Below the pieces are notes generated by a model. It did no database searches and was not told the origin of the DNA. It worked only from the letters and a program-made list of their open reading frames with translations. Positions 19,187 to 26,076 of a DNA stretch of 64,000 nt are shown piece after piece. The stretch comes from Pyrinomonadaceae bacterium (lineage in GTDB: Bacteria > Acidobacteriota > Blastocatellia > Pyrinomonadales > Pyrinomonadaceae), in assembly GCA_019694395.1 (NCBI GenBank), contig JAIBCC010000024.1:45437-109436 (forward strand), written 5' to 3'. Within the stretch, counting starts at the first letter, position 1; each line of letters opens with the position of its first letter. The position numbers and the translations under genes are program-made.

Positions 19187-20077
19187 CTATTTTGCTTTTA
19201 ACTTCTGAGAATCTTTTCGGTTTAACCCTTTCCACAGAATAGTAACACTGTTATGTGTTTTTCTGACTACCCGAAATGTCAGTAAAGCATCAATTCTTTT
19301 ATCATTTACGGCTTGCTCTTCATATCGAAAAGCAATAGTCCTAATCAAATACGTGTTATTCGGTTTAACTAAAACCTTATCTAAATAAAGTTTTTGGCTC
19401 ACCTGAATTCCATTTTTAAGTTCTATTTTTTGCTGCTCAACCAATTCTGCTTTATTGAAAATTTTGAAATCTTTGAGTAATTTAACATCCGCATTTTTCA
19501 AATCCACAGATTCGATCGGGATGTCTCCTAATTCAACTAAAATGCCCAATAATTCTTTTTCAAAACCAACTTCAAACTTCCCGTCAGCATAATAAATATC
19601 AGAGGCAGAAGATTTAGCATGACTGCCTAATCTAAATGAATAATAAGCCCCATTTCCTTTAAGCGGAAAAACTTCTGAACATCTTGCATCATTAACATCT
19701 ACCACCAAAGCACTACCGCATTTCGGGTCAAGGATGATTTTTACCAATCCAGTATCTTTACCCGATAAAAAGGCGGAAAATCGGTCATAATCTTCTTTTA
19801 ACGGATTGATTTTTGCCCGCTCCTGTGGCGGAAGAGAGTTTTCCTCAAATATTTCTTTAATGAAAATCGGTCTTTTATAATCCCAATTGATTTGGGAACC
19901 TACTGACATAAGTTTATTTAAGTTTTGTGATCTTTGTTCAATATTTCTTTGTTCAAAATTTCGTTCATTTTCTTGCTGACGTAATCTTTCTCTCTCTTCT
20001 GCCTCGGAATTTGTTTGTCCAAAGCCGATACCAAAGGTAAAAATAATAAGAGTTATTGTAAGTATTATCTTTTTCAT
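19187..20077 (-). CDS. Secreted array paralog F
   Basis: 296 aa with signal peptide ending 'FGIGFGQ' and then a Glu/Arg/Gln-rich linker that may be a coiled coil. Core marks: 'DYDRFSAFLSGKDTGLVKII', Cys in 'DPKCGSALVVDVNDARCSE', 'AYYSFRLGSH', 'LGDIPIESVDLKNADVKLLK', 'TYLIRTIAFRYEEQ', 'DKRIDALLTFRVVRKTHNSV' and 'TILWKGLNRKDSQKL'. The 'IAYRG' motif is altered to 'IAFRYEE'. Closest by eye to paralog C in the central part. Function unknown. Confidence 0.78.
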   Translation of the reverse strand: MKKIILTITLIIFTFGIGFGQTNSEAEERERLRQQENERNFEQRNIEQRSQNLNKLMSVGSQINWDYKRPIFIKEIFEENSLPPQERAKINPLKEDYDRFSAFLSGKDTGLVKIILDPKCGSALVVDVNDARCSEVFPLKGNGAYYSFRLGSHAKSSASDIYYADGKFEVGFEKELLGILVELGDIPIESVDLKNADVKLLKDFKIFNKAELVEQQKIELKNGIQVSQKLYLDKVLVKPNNTYLIRTIAFRYEEQAVNDKRIDALLTFRVVRKTHNSVTILWKGLNRKDSQKLKAK

Positions 20078-20101
20078 AAAAATGGTTTCCCCTAATAATC
20101 T

Positions 20102-20146
20102 ACAGTTTCGCTTGGCAAAATTTCATTAAGGATTCTGGACTTGCTG
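20102..20146 (-). pseudogene. Decayed fossil of the gatB 3' end
   Basis: Read on the minus strand this stretch gives 'RILNEILPSETV', which lines up with the GatB C-terminus '[10 protein letters not shown]'. The DNA 'CAAAATTTCATTAA' on the plus strand is identical to the matching part of gatB, with small indels on both sides. It sits between paralogs G and F, where a tandem duplication carrying the gatB tail would have left it. Confidence 0.65.
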
Positions 20147-20153
20147 CTTTAAA

Positions 20154-20945
20154 TTAAACCCATTTAGAAGTGATTTTCTTCCAAATTATAGTAGCGATGT
20201 TATTTTTCAACCTTACCATTTGAAAAGCGTAGATAGTTTCCCGCTGCCAAGTGAAGTTCTGGCGGTTATCAAAAAAAACGGAGCGTAAAAGAAAAATATG
20301 GTCAGTGGCTGCGGGATAAGAAAGCGATATTCGATTATTTTTGATCTCATCGCTTTTCAGAATTTTATTCATCTGAAATTCGCCATACCTGTCAACCATT
20401 TTTATCTTTGACAGTTCTACTACTTCTCTAGTTTTTTTGTTGATTTCGCTGAATTCACGCTTTCCCAGATCCATTAAAATTTGGGACGATTGCTGAGATC
20501 TTTCGGTCACGCTGAACTGCGTTTTAGATAAAAGAAAATTGGAATTAATATTCAAATACCTTTGCAGATCGAGCGAATATTGTGAGCCAAAGGCAAAATC
20601 GGAATATTCCAAACATTCTGAATCTTTGGAAGCATCAATGATTTTCAGATCACCACAAATATCATTCCAAAGTTTGAAAATGCCTGTATCTTTTTCCGAC
20701 AAAAGTTTTTGAAACTCTTTTACCTCATTATTTGTTAATGTGAGCAACGGCAGCAAATTTTCAGGCAAAGCTACAGTCGGATAGGGGTTTGTCGGTCTCC
20801 ATCTTTTTAATATTGCTTTATTTGGAAATGACTCTTTATTAATATTAGGTGCAGCAATAGGATCGTCCTGTCCAAATAAAGAAATACTGCCGAATAAAAT
20901 AATCCACAAAAAGTAAAACGGGATTTTTTTCAAACAGTATTTCAT
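20154..20945 (-). CDS. Secreted array paralog G (divergent)
   Basis: 263 aa and the most diverged copy. It keeps the signal peptide ('FYFLWIILFGSISLFG'), the 'LTNNEVKEFQKLLSEKDTGI' then FKLW block and the Cys pair ('DICGDLKIIDASKDSEC'). It also keeps a weakened 'LMDLGKREFSE' and the end 'FQMVRLKNNIATIIWKKI'. The 'AYRG' and 'DKR' motifs are lost. Its start lies 18 bp after the stop of a gatB C-terminal fossil, echoing the gatB-H junction. Faster change could mean relaxed constraint or a new binding partner. Confidence 0.72.
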   Translation of the reverse strand: MKYCLKKIPFYFLWIILFGSISLFGQDDPIAAPNINKESFPNKAILKRWRPTNPYPTVALPENLLPLLTLTNNEVKEFQKLLSEKDTGIFKLWNDICGDLKIIDASKDSECLEYSDFAFGSQYSLDLQRYLNINSNFLLSKTQFSVTERSQQSSQILMDLGKREFSEINKKTREVVELSKIKMVDRYGEFQMNKILKSDEIKNNRISLSYPAATDHIFLLRSVFFDNRQNFTWQRETIYAFQMVRLKNNIATIIWKKITSKWV

Positions 20946-20963
20946 AAAAACTTAACTATTTTC

Positions 20964-21053
20964 TCAAAGTTTGCTTTTCAAAATTTCATTAACTATCTTT
21001 GGATTCGCTTTACCTTGCGAGGCTTTCATTACCTGCCCGACAAAGAAACCGAT
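20964..21053 (-). pseudogene. Well-preserved fossil of the gatB 3' end
   Basis: The minus strand encodes '[20 protein letters not shown]' followed by NEILKSKL and a TGA stop. This equals the last 28 residues of GatB except for one Val-to-Ile change. It begins within a few bases of the stop codon of paralog H and ends 18 bp before the start of paralog G. It has no link to a complete gatB and must be a by-product of tandem duplication. A GTG overlapping the paralog H stop could start a 32-codon peptide, but nothing else supports translation. Confidence 0.9.
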
Positions 21054-21058
21054 TTTCT

Positions 21059-22060
21059 TCACTTTTCTTTAACGGATTTAGCCGTATATCTATTTTCCTT
21101 AATATTTTCTTTCTTCTCCAGCTTTTCTATTTTAGGAGAATTCTTACTACTCAGCAATTTCCAAGCTATGATCACACTTCCATCCAAATCCTGTTTCACA
21201 ACCCGAAAGGCAATTATCACATCCTTACGTTTATCATAATCAAGTTCATTATAAACAAAACCTTCTACAGTTTTTAAGACTTCGCCACGATAAGCAATTG
21301 AACGTAATAAATATGTGGTGTTTTCTCTAATTGGCAATTGCCGTTTATAAATCAATCCTTTGTTCATAATTCCGGCAGCAAGTTTATAGTCTGTTTCTTT
21401 GGCTGATTGAAACTCCAAAGCCGGCGGAAAATTAGACAAATATTGCATTCCCGCTATTTTAAAATCTACTAAATTTAAGGCAATGTCGCCCACGTCAACA
21501 AAAATTCCGTGAAGCCAGTCCCCTGTCACTTTGAAAGAGTTTTCGACCAGACTAATATCGGCAAGTTGCGGGATACGATAATTTTTATATCTAAATGAAT
21601 AAGAAGCCCCCGCACCGGGCATCGTATTATTCAGACAATTATCTGAAGCCACCAGAACCTGAGAATTTTTTGCACAATCAAAAGAGTTAAGAAGTTTGAT
21701 TAACCCGGTATTGCTGTCTTGTAAAAACACAGCGTATTTCTCCAGCAAATCTGTATCTACTGCTACTAATAAACTTTCTTTTTTTGAAGGTTTCCGATAA
21801 AGACTATCTAAAATTTGAATTGCTTGTTTTTGCCTTTCTTCAAGTTTCTTTTGTTCCCCGAGCAAACGTCTTTGTTCAAAAACCTCCTTTGCTGAATCTT
21901 GAGATTTTTGAGAAGGGAATGGCTGAGGCGTTGGAATCGGCGTTGTCAAACTCGGAGTTGGTGTCGGATTGGGAGTCGGATTGGGAGTCGGACTTGGTGT
22001 TTGTGCCAAGTTCAAAATAGGTAGAATTATTATTAGAAAAACCAAGATTAAAAGTCTCAT
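21059..22060 (-). CDS. Secreted array paralog H, coupled to gatB
   Basis: 333 aa from the ATG at 22060, which starts at the signal peptide ('[20 protein letters not shown]'); an in-frame TTG three codons earlier is less likely. The start lies five bases after the gatB stop, so translation is probably coupled. A Pro/Thr repeat linker follows the signal. Core marks: '[20 protein letters not shown]', Cys in '[19 protein letters not shown]', '[11 protein letters not shown]', '[20 protein letters not shown]', '[20 protein letters not shown]' and '[10 protein letters not shown]'. It is the gatB-proximal member and best matches the founder position of the array. Confidence 0.82.
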   Translation of the reverse strand: MRLLILVFLIIILPILNLAQTPSPTPNPTPNPTPTPSLTTPIPTPQPFPSQKSQDSAKEVFEQRRLLGEQKKLEERQKQAIQILDSLYRKPSKKESLLVAVDTDLLEKYAVFLQDSNTGLIKLLNSFDCAKNSQVLVASDNCLNNTMPGAGASYSFRYKNYRIPQLADISLVENSFKVTGDWLHGIFVDVGDIALNLVDFKIAGMQYLSNFPPALEFQSAKETDYKLAAGIMNKGLIYKRQLPIRENTTYLLRSIAYRGEVLKTVEGFVYNELDYDKRKDVIIAFRVVKQDLDGSVIIAWKLLSSKNSPKIEKLEKKENIKENRYTAKSVKEK

Positions 22061-22065
22061 AACAT

Positions 22066-23535
22066 TCAAAGTTTGCTTTTCAAAATTTCATTAACTACCT
22101 TTGGATTTGCTTTGCCTTGCGAGGCTTTCATTACCTGCCCGACAAAAAATCCAAAAAGTTTTTCGTTCCCGCCCCGATACGCTGTAACTTGATTTTCGTT
22201 GTTTGCAATAATTTCGTCAACAATTTTTTCAATCGCTGAAGTATCGGAAATTTGTTCAAAGCCTTTTTCTTTAATGACTGCATCAGCAGTTTTGCCTGAA
22301 TTGAACATCTCGACCAAAACTTCTTTGGCTTGGTTATTGTTGATCTTTCCTGCGTCCAGAGTTTTGATCAGTTCCGCCAAATTTTCGGCTGAAAGGGGCG
22401 ATTCAGTCGCAGTTTTTCCGGCATTGTTTAATTCTCTGATGAGTTCAGACAAAATAAAGTTTGCCGAGACGCGAGGATTTCCCGAAGCTTTGGCAGTTGT
22501 TTCATAAAACGCGGCAAGGTCTTTTTCCAAAACAAGTTGTGAAGCGTCCGCAAACGACAGACCGTATTCCTGCATAAATCTATCGCGCATTGCATCCGGT
22601 AATTCCGGCATTTCGGATTTGATTTTGGCGATAAATTCCGATGAAACAACAAGCGGCTGCAAATCGGGTTCAGGAAAATAGCGGTAGTCGTGAGCATCTT
22701 CCTTTGAGCGCATGACACGGGTTTTATTATTCTTTTCATCCCACAAACGGGTTTCCTGATTTACGCCTTCGCCCGATTCGTGCGCTTCGATTTGGCGTTC
22801 GATCTCGTATTCAATCGCCTTTTGCATAAAACGCACCGAGTTTAAGTTCTTTAATTCCACTTTATTGCGAAAACCTGTTTCACCAATTTTGCGGACAGAC
22901 ACATTTGCCTCGCAGCGCAAATTCCCCTTTTCCATATCGGCATCACTTGCGCCAACCCATTGCAAGGCGCGGCGAACGTGATTGACATAATCATAAGCCT
23001 GCCAGCTTGATCGAAAATCGGCTTTGGTCACGATTTCACCGAGCGGAGTTCCGGCACGATTGAGGTCAATGTAAGAAAATTTATCCACATCAGGCAAACC
23101 TTCGTGAACATTTTTGCCGGCGTCTTCTTCGAGGTGCATCCGTTCAATGCGAATTTGCATCGGCTTAAACTCTTTTGCCCGCCCATGCTCATCACGCTCG
23201 GCAGTCATAATCGTCAAAATGCCGTTAGCGGAAAAAGGTTTGTCATATTGCGAGATTTGATAGCCTTTCGGCAAATCCGGATAAAAATAATTCTTGCGCG
23301 AAAAGATCGAGGTTTCCTGAACCTCCAACCCCAATGCCAACGCCGCTTTTGCACCAAGCTCAACGACTTTTTCATTCAAAACCGGCAATGCTCCGGGCAA
23401 TCCCAAACAAACCGGACACGTGTTTGTGTTCGGATCGTGTCCAAAACTGGTGGCGCAACCACAGAAAATCTTAGTTTCTGTAGCGAGCTGCGCGTGAATT
23501 TCCATTCCAATAATTACTTCCCAACCTTCTTTCAT
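22066..23535 (-). CDS. gatB: Aspartyl/glutamyl-tRNA amidotransferase subunit B
   Basis: 489 aa, the normal length. N-terminal hallmarks are 'VIIGMEIHAQLATETKIFCG', 'NTCPVCLGLPGALPVLN', 'KNYFYPDLPKGYQISQ' and 'RIERMHLEEDAGK'; the C-terminal half is the GatB/YqeY domain ending '[19 protein letters not shown]'. GatB binds misacylated Glu-tRNA(Gln) or Asp-tRNA(Asn) and, with GatA and GatC, amidates it. gatA and gatC are not in this window. Cys in 'FCGCATSFG' and 'TCPVC' suggest the zinc-binding form. The gene is followed at once by the secreted paralog array, and two copies of its 3' end are scattered within that array. Confidence 0.97.
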   Translation of the reverse strand: MKEGWEVIIGMEIHAQLATETKIFCGCATSFGHDPNTNTCPVCLGLPGALPVLNEKVVELGAKAALALGLEVQETSIFSRKNYFYPDLPKGYQISQYDKPFSANGILTIMTAERDEHGRAKEFKPMQIRIERMHLEEDAGKNVHEGLPDVDKFSYIDLNRAGTPLGEIVTKADFRSSWQAYDYVNHVRRALQWVGASDADMEKGNLRCEANVSVRKIGETGFRNKVELKNLNSVRFMQKAIEYEIERQIEAHESGEGVNQETRLWDEKNNKTRVMRSKEDAHDYRYFPEPDLQPLVVSSEFIAKIKSEMPELPDAMRDRFMQEYGLSFADASQLVLEKDLAAFYETTAKASGNPRVSANFILSELIRELNNAGKTATESPLSAENLAELIKTLDAGKINNNQAKEVLVEMFNSGKTADAVIKEKGFEQISDTSAIEKIVDEIIANNENQVTAYRGGNEKLFGFFVGQVMKASQGKANPKVVNEILKSKL

Positions 23536-23557
23536 ATTCTTCTAATTTTCTTTAATA

Positions 23558-24535
23558 TCAATTTTTTCCGCCCTTGGCAGGAGTTGAATTTATAAACTTA
23601 AATGAATCAAAAAACGCTTTAACTTCCGGGCTATTAACTTTCTCATCAGAACCGTAAAAGAAAATTTCATAGACCTTTCCATTTTTTATTAAAATTCTTA
23701 ATTTGGTTTTTTGATTTTCCTTTTTAGATAAAGTTTCAAACCCGTTTTCTCCGTCTAACACAATTGGTTTTCTTTCAGTTTTATCCCCCAAATCGTCTAA
23801 AAAAAGTCCGATAGCCTCGGCTTTAGATAAACCTAATAAATATTTGTTTAGATCAGTTACGACAACACCATATTCTTCTGTTTGCGAGCGAATGGAAAAA
23901 GTATTCTGATACAGATTTTCATTAGGTATATCCAATTTTGTTGTTGTTATTTGCGGTTTTGTAGGAAACAAAATACTGAATTTTGCTGCCGTTGAGGTAA
24001 ACGTTGACCATTTTTCACCCATACTTTCTCCGGCTAATTTAAATGAGTTAAAAAATTTAGTCATTGCCGGCGAATTAACATACTTATTATCGCCTATAGA
24101 GATAACCTGATAAAGGTTATATTTAATCAAAAAAACTTTTATTTTTCCGTAACCCTTAGCAGATGAGAAAGTAACTTCTTTTCCTTTATTTTCATTTAAA
24201 TACACTACTTTTTCAGTTAATTTTTTAGCATTTTGTCCTTTAAGCATTGACTCAACTCCGGCATTGAGTCGATTTTCGATGGCTTGTGCATCTTCTGTGG
24301 CAATCGGATATTGATTGATGGAAATGCCATGTGTTCCGCTTGGACCGCTAACCAAATAAAGTTTGATGGTAATTTTTCCTACTGCACTTTCAACAGTTTG
24401 ACTTTGCGGAGAAGGTTTGCCGTTCAGCCAAACTGTAAAACCTTCTCCTTGCGGCGTAAACTGTTGACTGATTGCAGTTTGCACAAACAAAAAAGCAACC
24501 ATACAAATCAAAGATGAGCAGTTTAAGAGTTTCAT
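23558..24535 (-). CDS. Secreted protein with an internal duplication, function unknown
   Basis: 325 aa with a signal peptide ending 'TAISQQF'. The mature part contains two similar halves. Each opens with a strand pattern like 'GFTVWLNGKPSPQS' or 'KFSILFPTKPQIT', and each ends with a related block: 'VNSPAMTKFFNSFKLAG' in the first half and 'VNSPEVKAFFDSFKF' in the second. A Lys- and Gly-rich tail closes it. No catalytic motif was seen. It lies 22 bp before gatB on the same strand and may share its transcript. Confidence 0.75.
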   Translation of the reverse strand: MKLLNCSSLICMVAFLFVQTAISQQFTPQGEGFTVWLNGKPSPQSQTVESAVGKITIKLYLVSGPSGTHGISINQYPIATEDAQAIENRLNAGVESMLKGQNAKKLTEKVVYLNENKGKEVTFSSAKGYGKIKVFLIKYNLYQVISIGDNKYVNSPAMTKFFNSFKLAGESMGEKWSTFTSTAAKFSILFPTKPQITTTKLDIPNENLYQNTFSIRSQTEEYGVVVTDLNKYLLGLSKAEAIGLFLDDLGDKTERKPIVLDGENGFETLSKKENQKTKLRILIKNGKVYEIFFYGSDEKVNSPEVKAFFDSFKFINSTPAKGGKN

Positions 24536-24568
24536 AATTTTCTCCCAAGCGATTTTCAGAAAAAAATA

Positions 24569-24597
24569 AAACGCGAATAATCATTTTATCCGCGTTT
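24569..24597 (-). terminator. Rho-independent terminator
   Basis: A seven-pair stem AAACGCG/CGCGTTT is followed on the minus strand by a T-rich run. It ends the small gene at 24666-25013. An almost identical copy lies at 25088-25116. Confidence 0.75.
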
Positions 24598-24665
24598 CGT
24601 GTAAATTGAAAGTTATTCCCTTTCATAGTCTTTAACTATTGTAAAGCATTTATTGGGATAATTAT

Positions 24666-25013
24666 TTAGTTTAACTTTTTCTTTTCCAATCCATCCCAAA
24701 TCTTCCATTTTCCAATTTCAATTTCGATAAGCTCTTGAATTATTTCTTCTTCAGGCATACCTTTTTCCCGCATTTCATAATCAGGACTAACACTAAGCAC
24801 TTTCCATCCTCTGTTATGTATAGTTTCTGATCGGGCATTTATCAATTCACTGAACCTTAAATGTAATTCCGATTCATCAAACGAAAGTAAAAAACACCTT
24901 TCCAAGCCATATAGAAAATTGCGTAAACTATCTGTATTAAAAGGGTAAATACACATTTTGGGTCTTTGTTTCATCAAATCCAAATAATCAATAATTCTAT
25001 TAACTTCAATCAT
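24666..25013 (-). CDS. Small protein resembling the 'KRPxMY' family
   Basis: 115 aa, soluble, no signal peptide. The N-terminal pattern 'IIDYLDLMKQRPKMCIYPFN' then SLRNFLYGLE resembles a loosely known group of small proteins with a 'KRPxMY-G-SLxxLxxFLxGY' motif. Some of these are encoded beside toxins or as orphan immunity-like proteins. That is recall of a pattern, not a search result. No toxin gene lies beside it. The gene is enclosed between two near-identical terminator hairpins, as if gene and terminator moved or duplicated as a unit. Confidence 0.6.
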   Translation of the reverse strand: MIEVNRIIDYLDLMKQRPKMCIYPFNTDSLRNFLYGLERCFLLSFDESELHLRFSELINARSETIHNRGWKVLSVSPDYEMREKGMPEEEIIQELIEIEIGKWKIWDGLEKKKLN

Positions 25014-25087
25014 ATCTGTATTTTCGAGGATTTAAATTATTTAAAGTCTGCTTTTTTCAATTTACAACTTATCTTTTACAAAAAATT

Positions 25088-25116
25088 AAACGCGAATAAT
25101 TATTTTATCCGCGTTT
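25088..25116 (-). terminator. Rho-independent terminator, twin of 24569-24597
   Basis: Same AAACGCG/CGCGTTT stem and nearly the same loop as the copy 520 bp away. A T-rich run follows on the minus strand. It ends the gene at 25149-25925. Confidence 0.75.
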
Positions 25117-25148
25117 CATAAATTTACAAAGTTTTGATTTTGCTGTTT

Positions 25149-25925
25149 TTAATTAATCCTTACCCCTGCCCGACGTGCTTCTTCAACTAAACTGTTCCAT
25201 TGAGCGGAGAGTCCGGCGCGAACCTGCTGCAAATAACGATAGCGTGAAATCAATTCTTCCCGTTGAGCATTGTTGTTATTGACCGGAACAGGATACGAAT
25301 AACCTCCGTAATATGGTCGGGAATAACGGCGATTATGCTGCGGTTGATTGTTCTGTCCGATAACCAATTGAATGCTTGAAGGATATAAAGGAGTTCCCCA
25401 AAAAGGATTTGGATTTCCTGCCGATTGATTAATCACAGACTGAACACTGGTTGCCTGATTTACCGTATTTACCTGGGGATTATTTCGATAACCTCCTCTG
25501 CCAACATTAGCGACACCAACCGAATAAAAGTTTTCGGGGCTCATAAAAATTGAATTTTGGGCAGGAGTATTGGCAATTTGTGCGTTTAAATAGCGCAACT
25601 GCCCGTCAACATTGAGGATTTGGTTACGCAAATTGGCAGCTTGAATTTGGTAATAGTTTTGGTCTTGCTGACGATTGACAGCACCTTGACGGATTATTTC
25701 TTCATTCCGCTGTTTTGTTTGCTGACGTTGCTGGTCTAATTCTTCGGGCGAAGGAAGTCCGCGCTCTTTATAAGTCTTTCGGTATTCATCCTCAGACTGC
25801 TCGCGTCTTTCCTTATATTTTTCCAATTCAAAATTGGTAATTGTCCGGGTTGCTTTGGTTTGTCCAAACACAATGCTCGAAACAACAAAAATCAATGCAA
25901 ATGCTAACCAAATTCTGTTTTTCAT
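25149..25925 (-). CDS. Secreted Gln/Asn/Tyr-rich protein, function unknown
   Basis: 258 aa from ATG 25925, where the signal peptide starts ('MKNRIWLAFALIFVVSSIVF'); the longer frame adds 15 residues before it. After the signal comes a charged helix rich in Glu, Arg and Gln (about 25-100), likely a coiled coil. A low-complexity Asn/Gln/Tyr/Pro region follows, with 'RRYSRPYYGGYSYPVPVNNN', then a closing helix 'EELISRYRYLQQVRAGLSAQ'. It may be a surface or envelope structural protein. Not recognised as a family. Confidence 0.72.
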   Translation of the reverse strand: MKNRIWLAFALIFVVSSIVFGQTKATRTITNFELEKYKERREQSEDEYRKTYKERGLPSPEELDQQRQQTKQRNEEIIRQGAVNRQQDQNYYQIQAANLRNQILNVDGQLRYLNAQIANTPAQNSIFMSPENFYSVGVANVGRGGYRNNPQVNTVNQATSVQSVINQSAGNPNPFWGTPLYPSSIQLVIGQNNQPQHNRRYSRPYYGGYSYPVPVNNNNAQREELISRYRYLQQVRAGLSAQWNSLVEEARRAGVRIN

Positions 25926-25980
25926 AAAACTACTCTCTTTTTGAAAATTATAACATTTGCTTGGATGCAATAGGTATAGA

Positions 25981-26072
25981 AAAGTTTGGAGTGAAAAAGT
26001 TTAAAAGTAGAAAGGTGAAAAAGCTGAGTCTACCGCAACCAACTTTTTCACTCTTTCACTTTTTCATTTTTT
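25981..26072. repeat. Iterated-word inverted repeat after the TonB receptor gene
   Basis: Left side words such as AGTGAAAAAGT and AGGTGAAAAAG are matched by ACTTTTTCACTC and CTTTTTCATTTTTTCACC on the right. The transcript of the TonB-dependent receptor would fold here, so it may end or protect that mRNA. Same word-based family as at 51015-51125. Confidence 0.55.
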
Positions 26073-26076
26073 CACC

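Noticed and set aside
20964..21062. A 32-codon gene starting with GTG at the end of paralog H
   Set aside because: It equals the GatB tail and is best explained as a duplication fossil; no independent sign of translation.
20999..21277. Plus-strand frame of 92 codons over the gatB fossil and paralog H end
   Set aside because: It reads the antisense of gatB-derived and paralog sequence.
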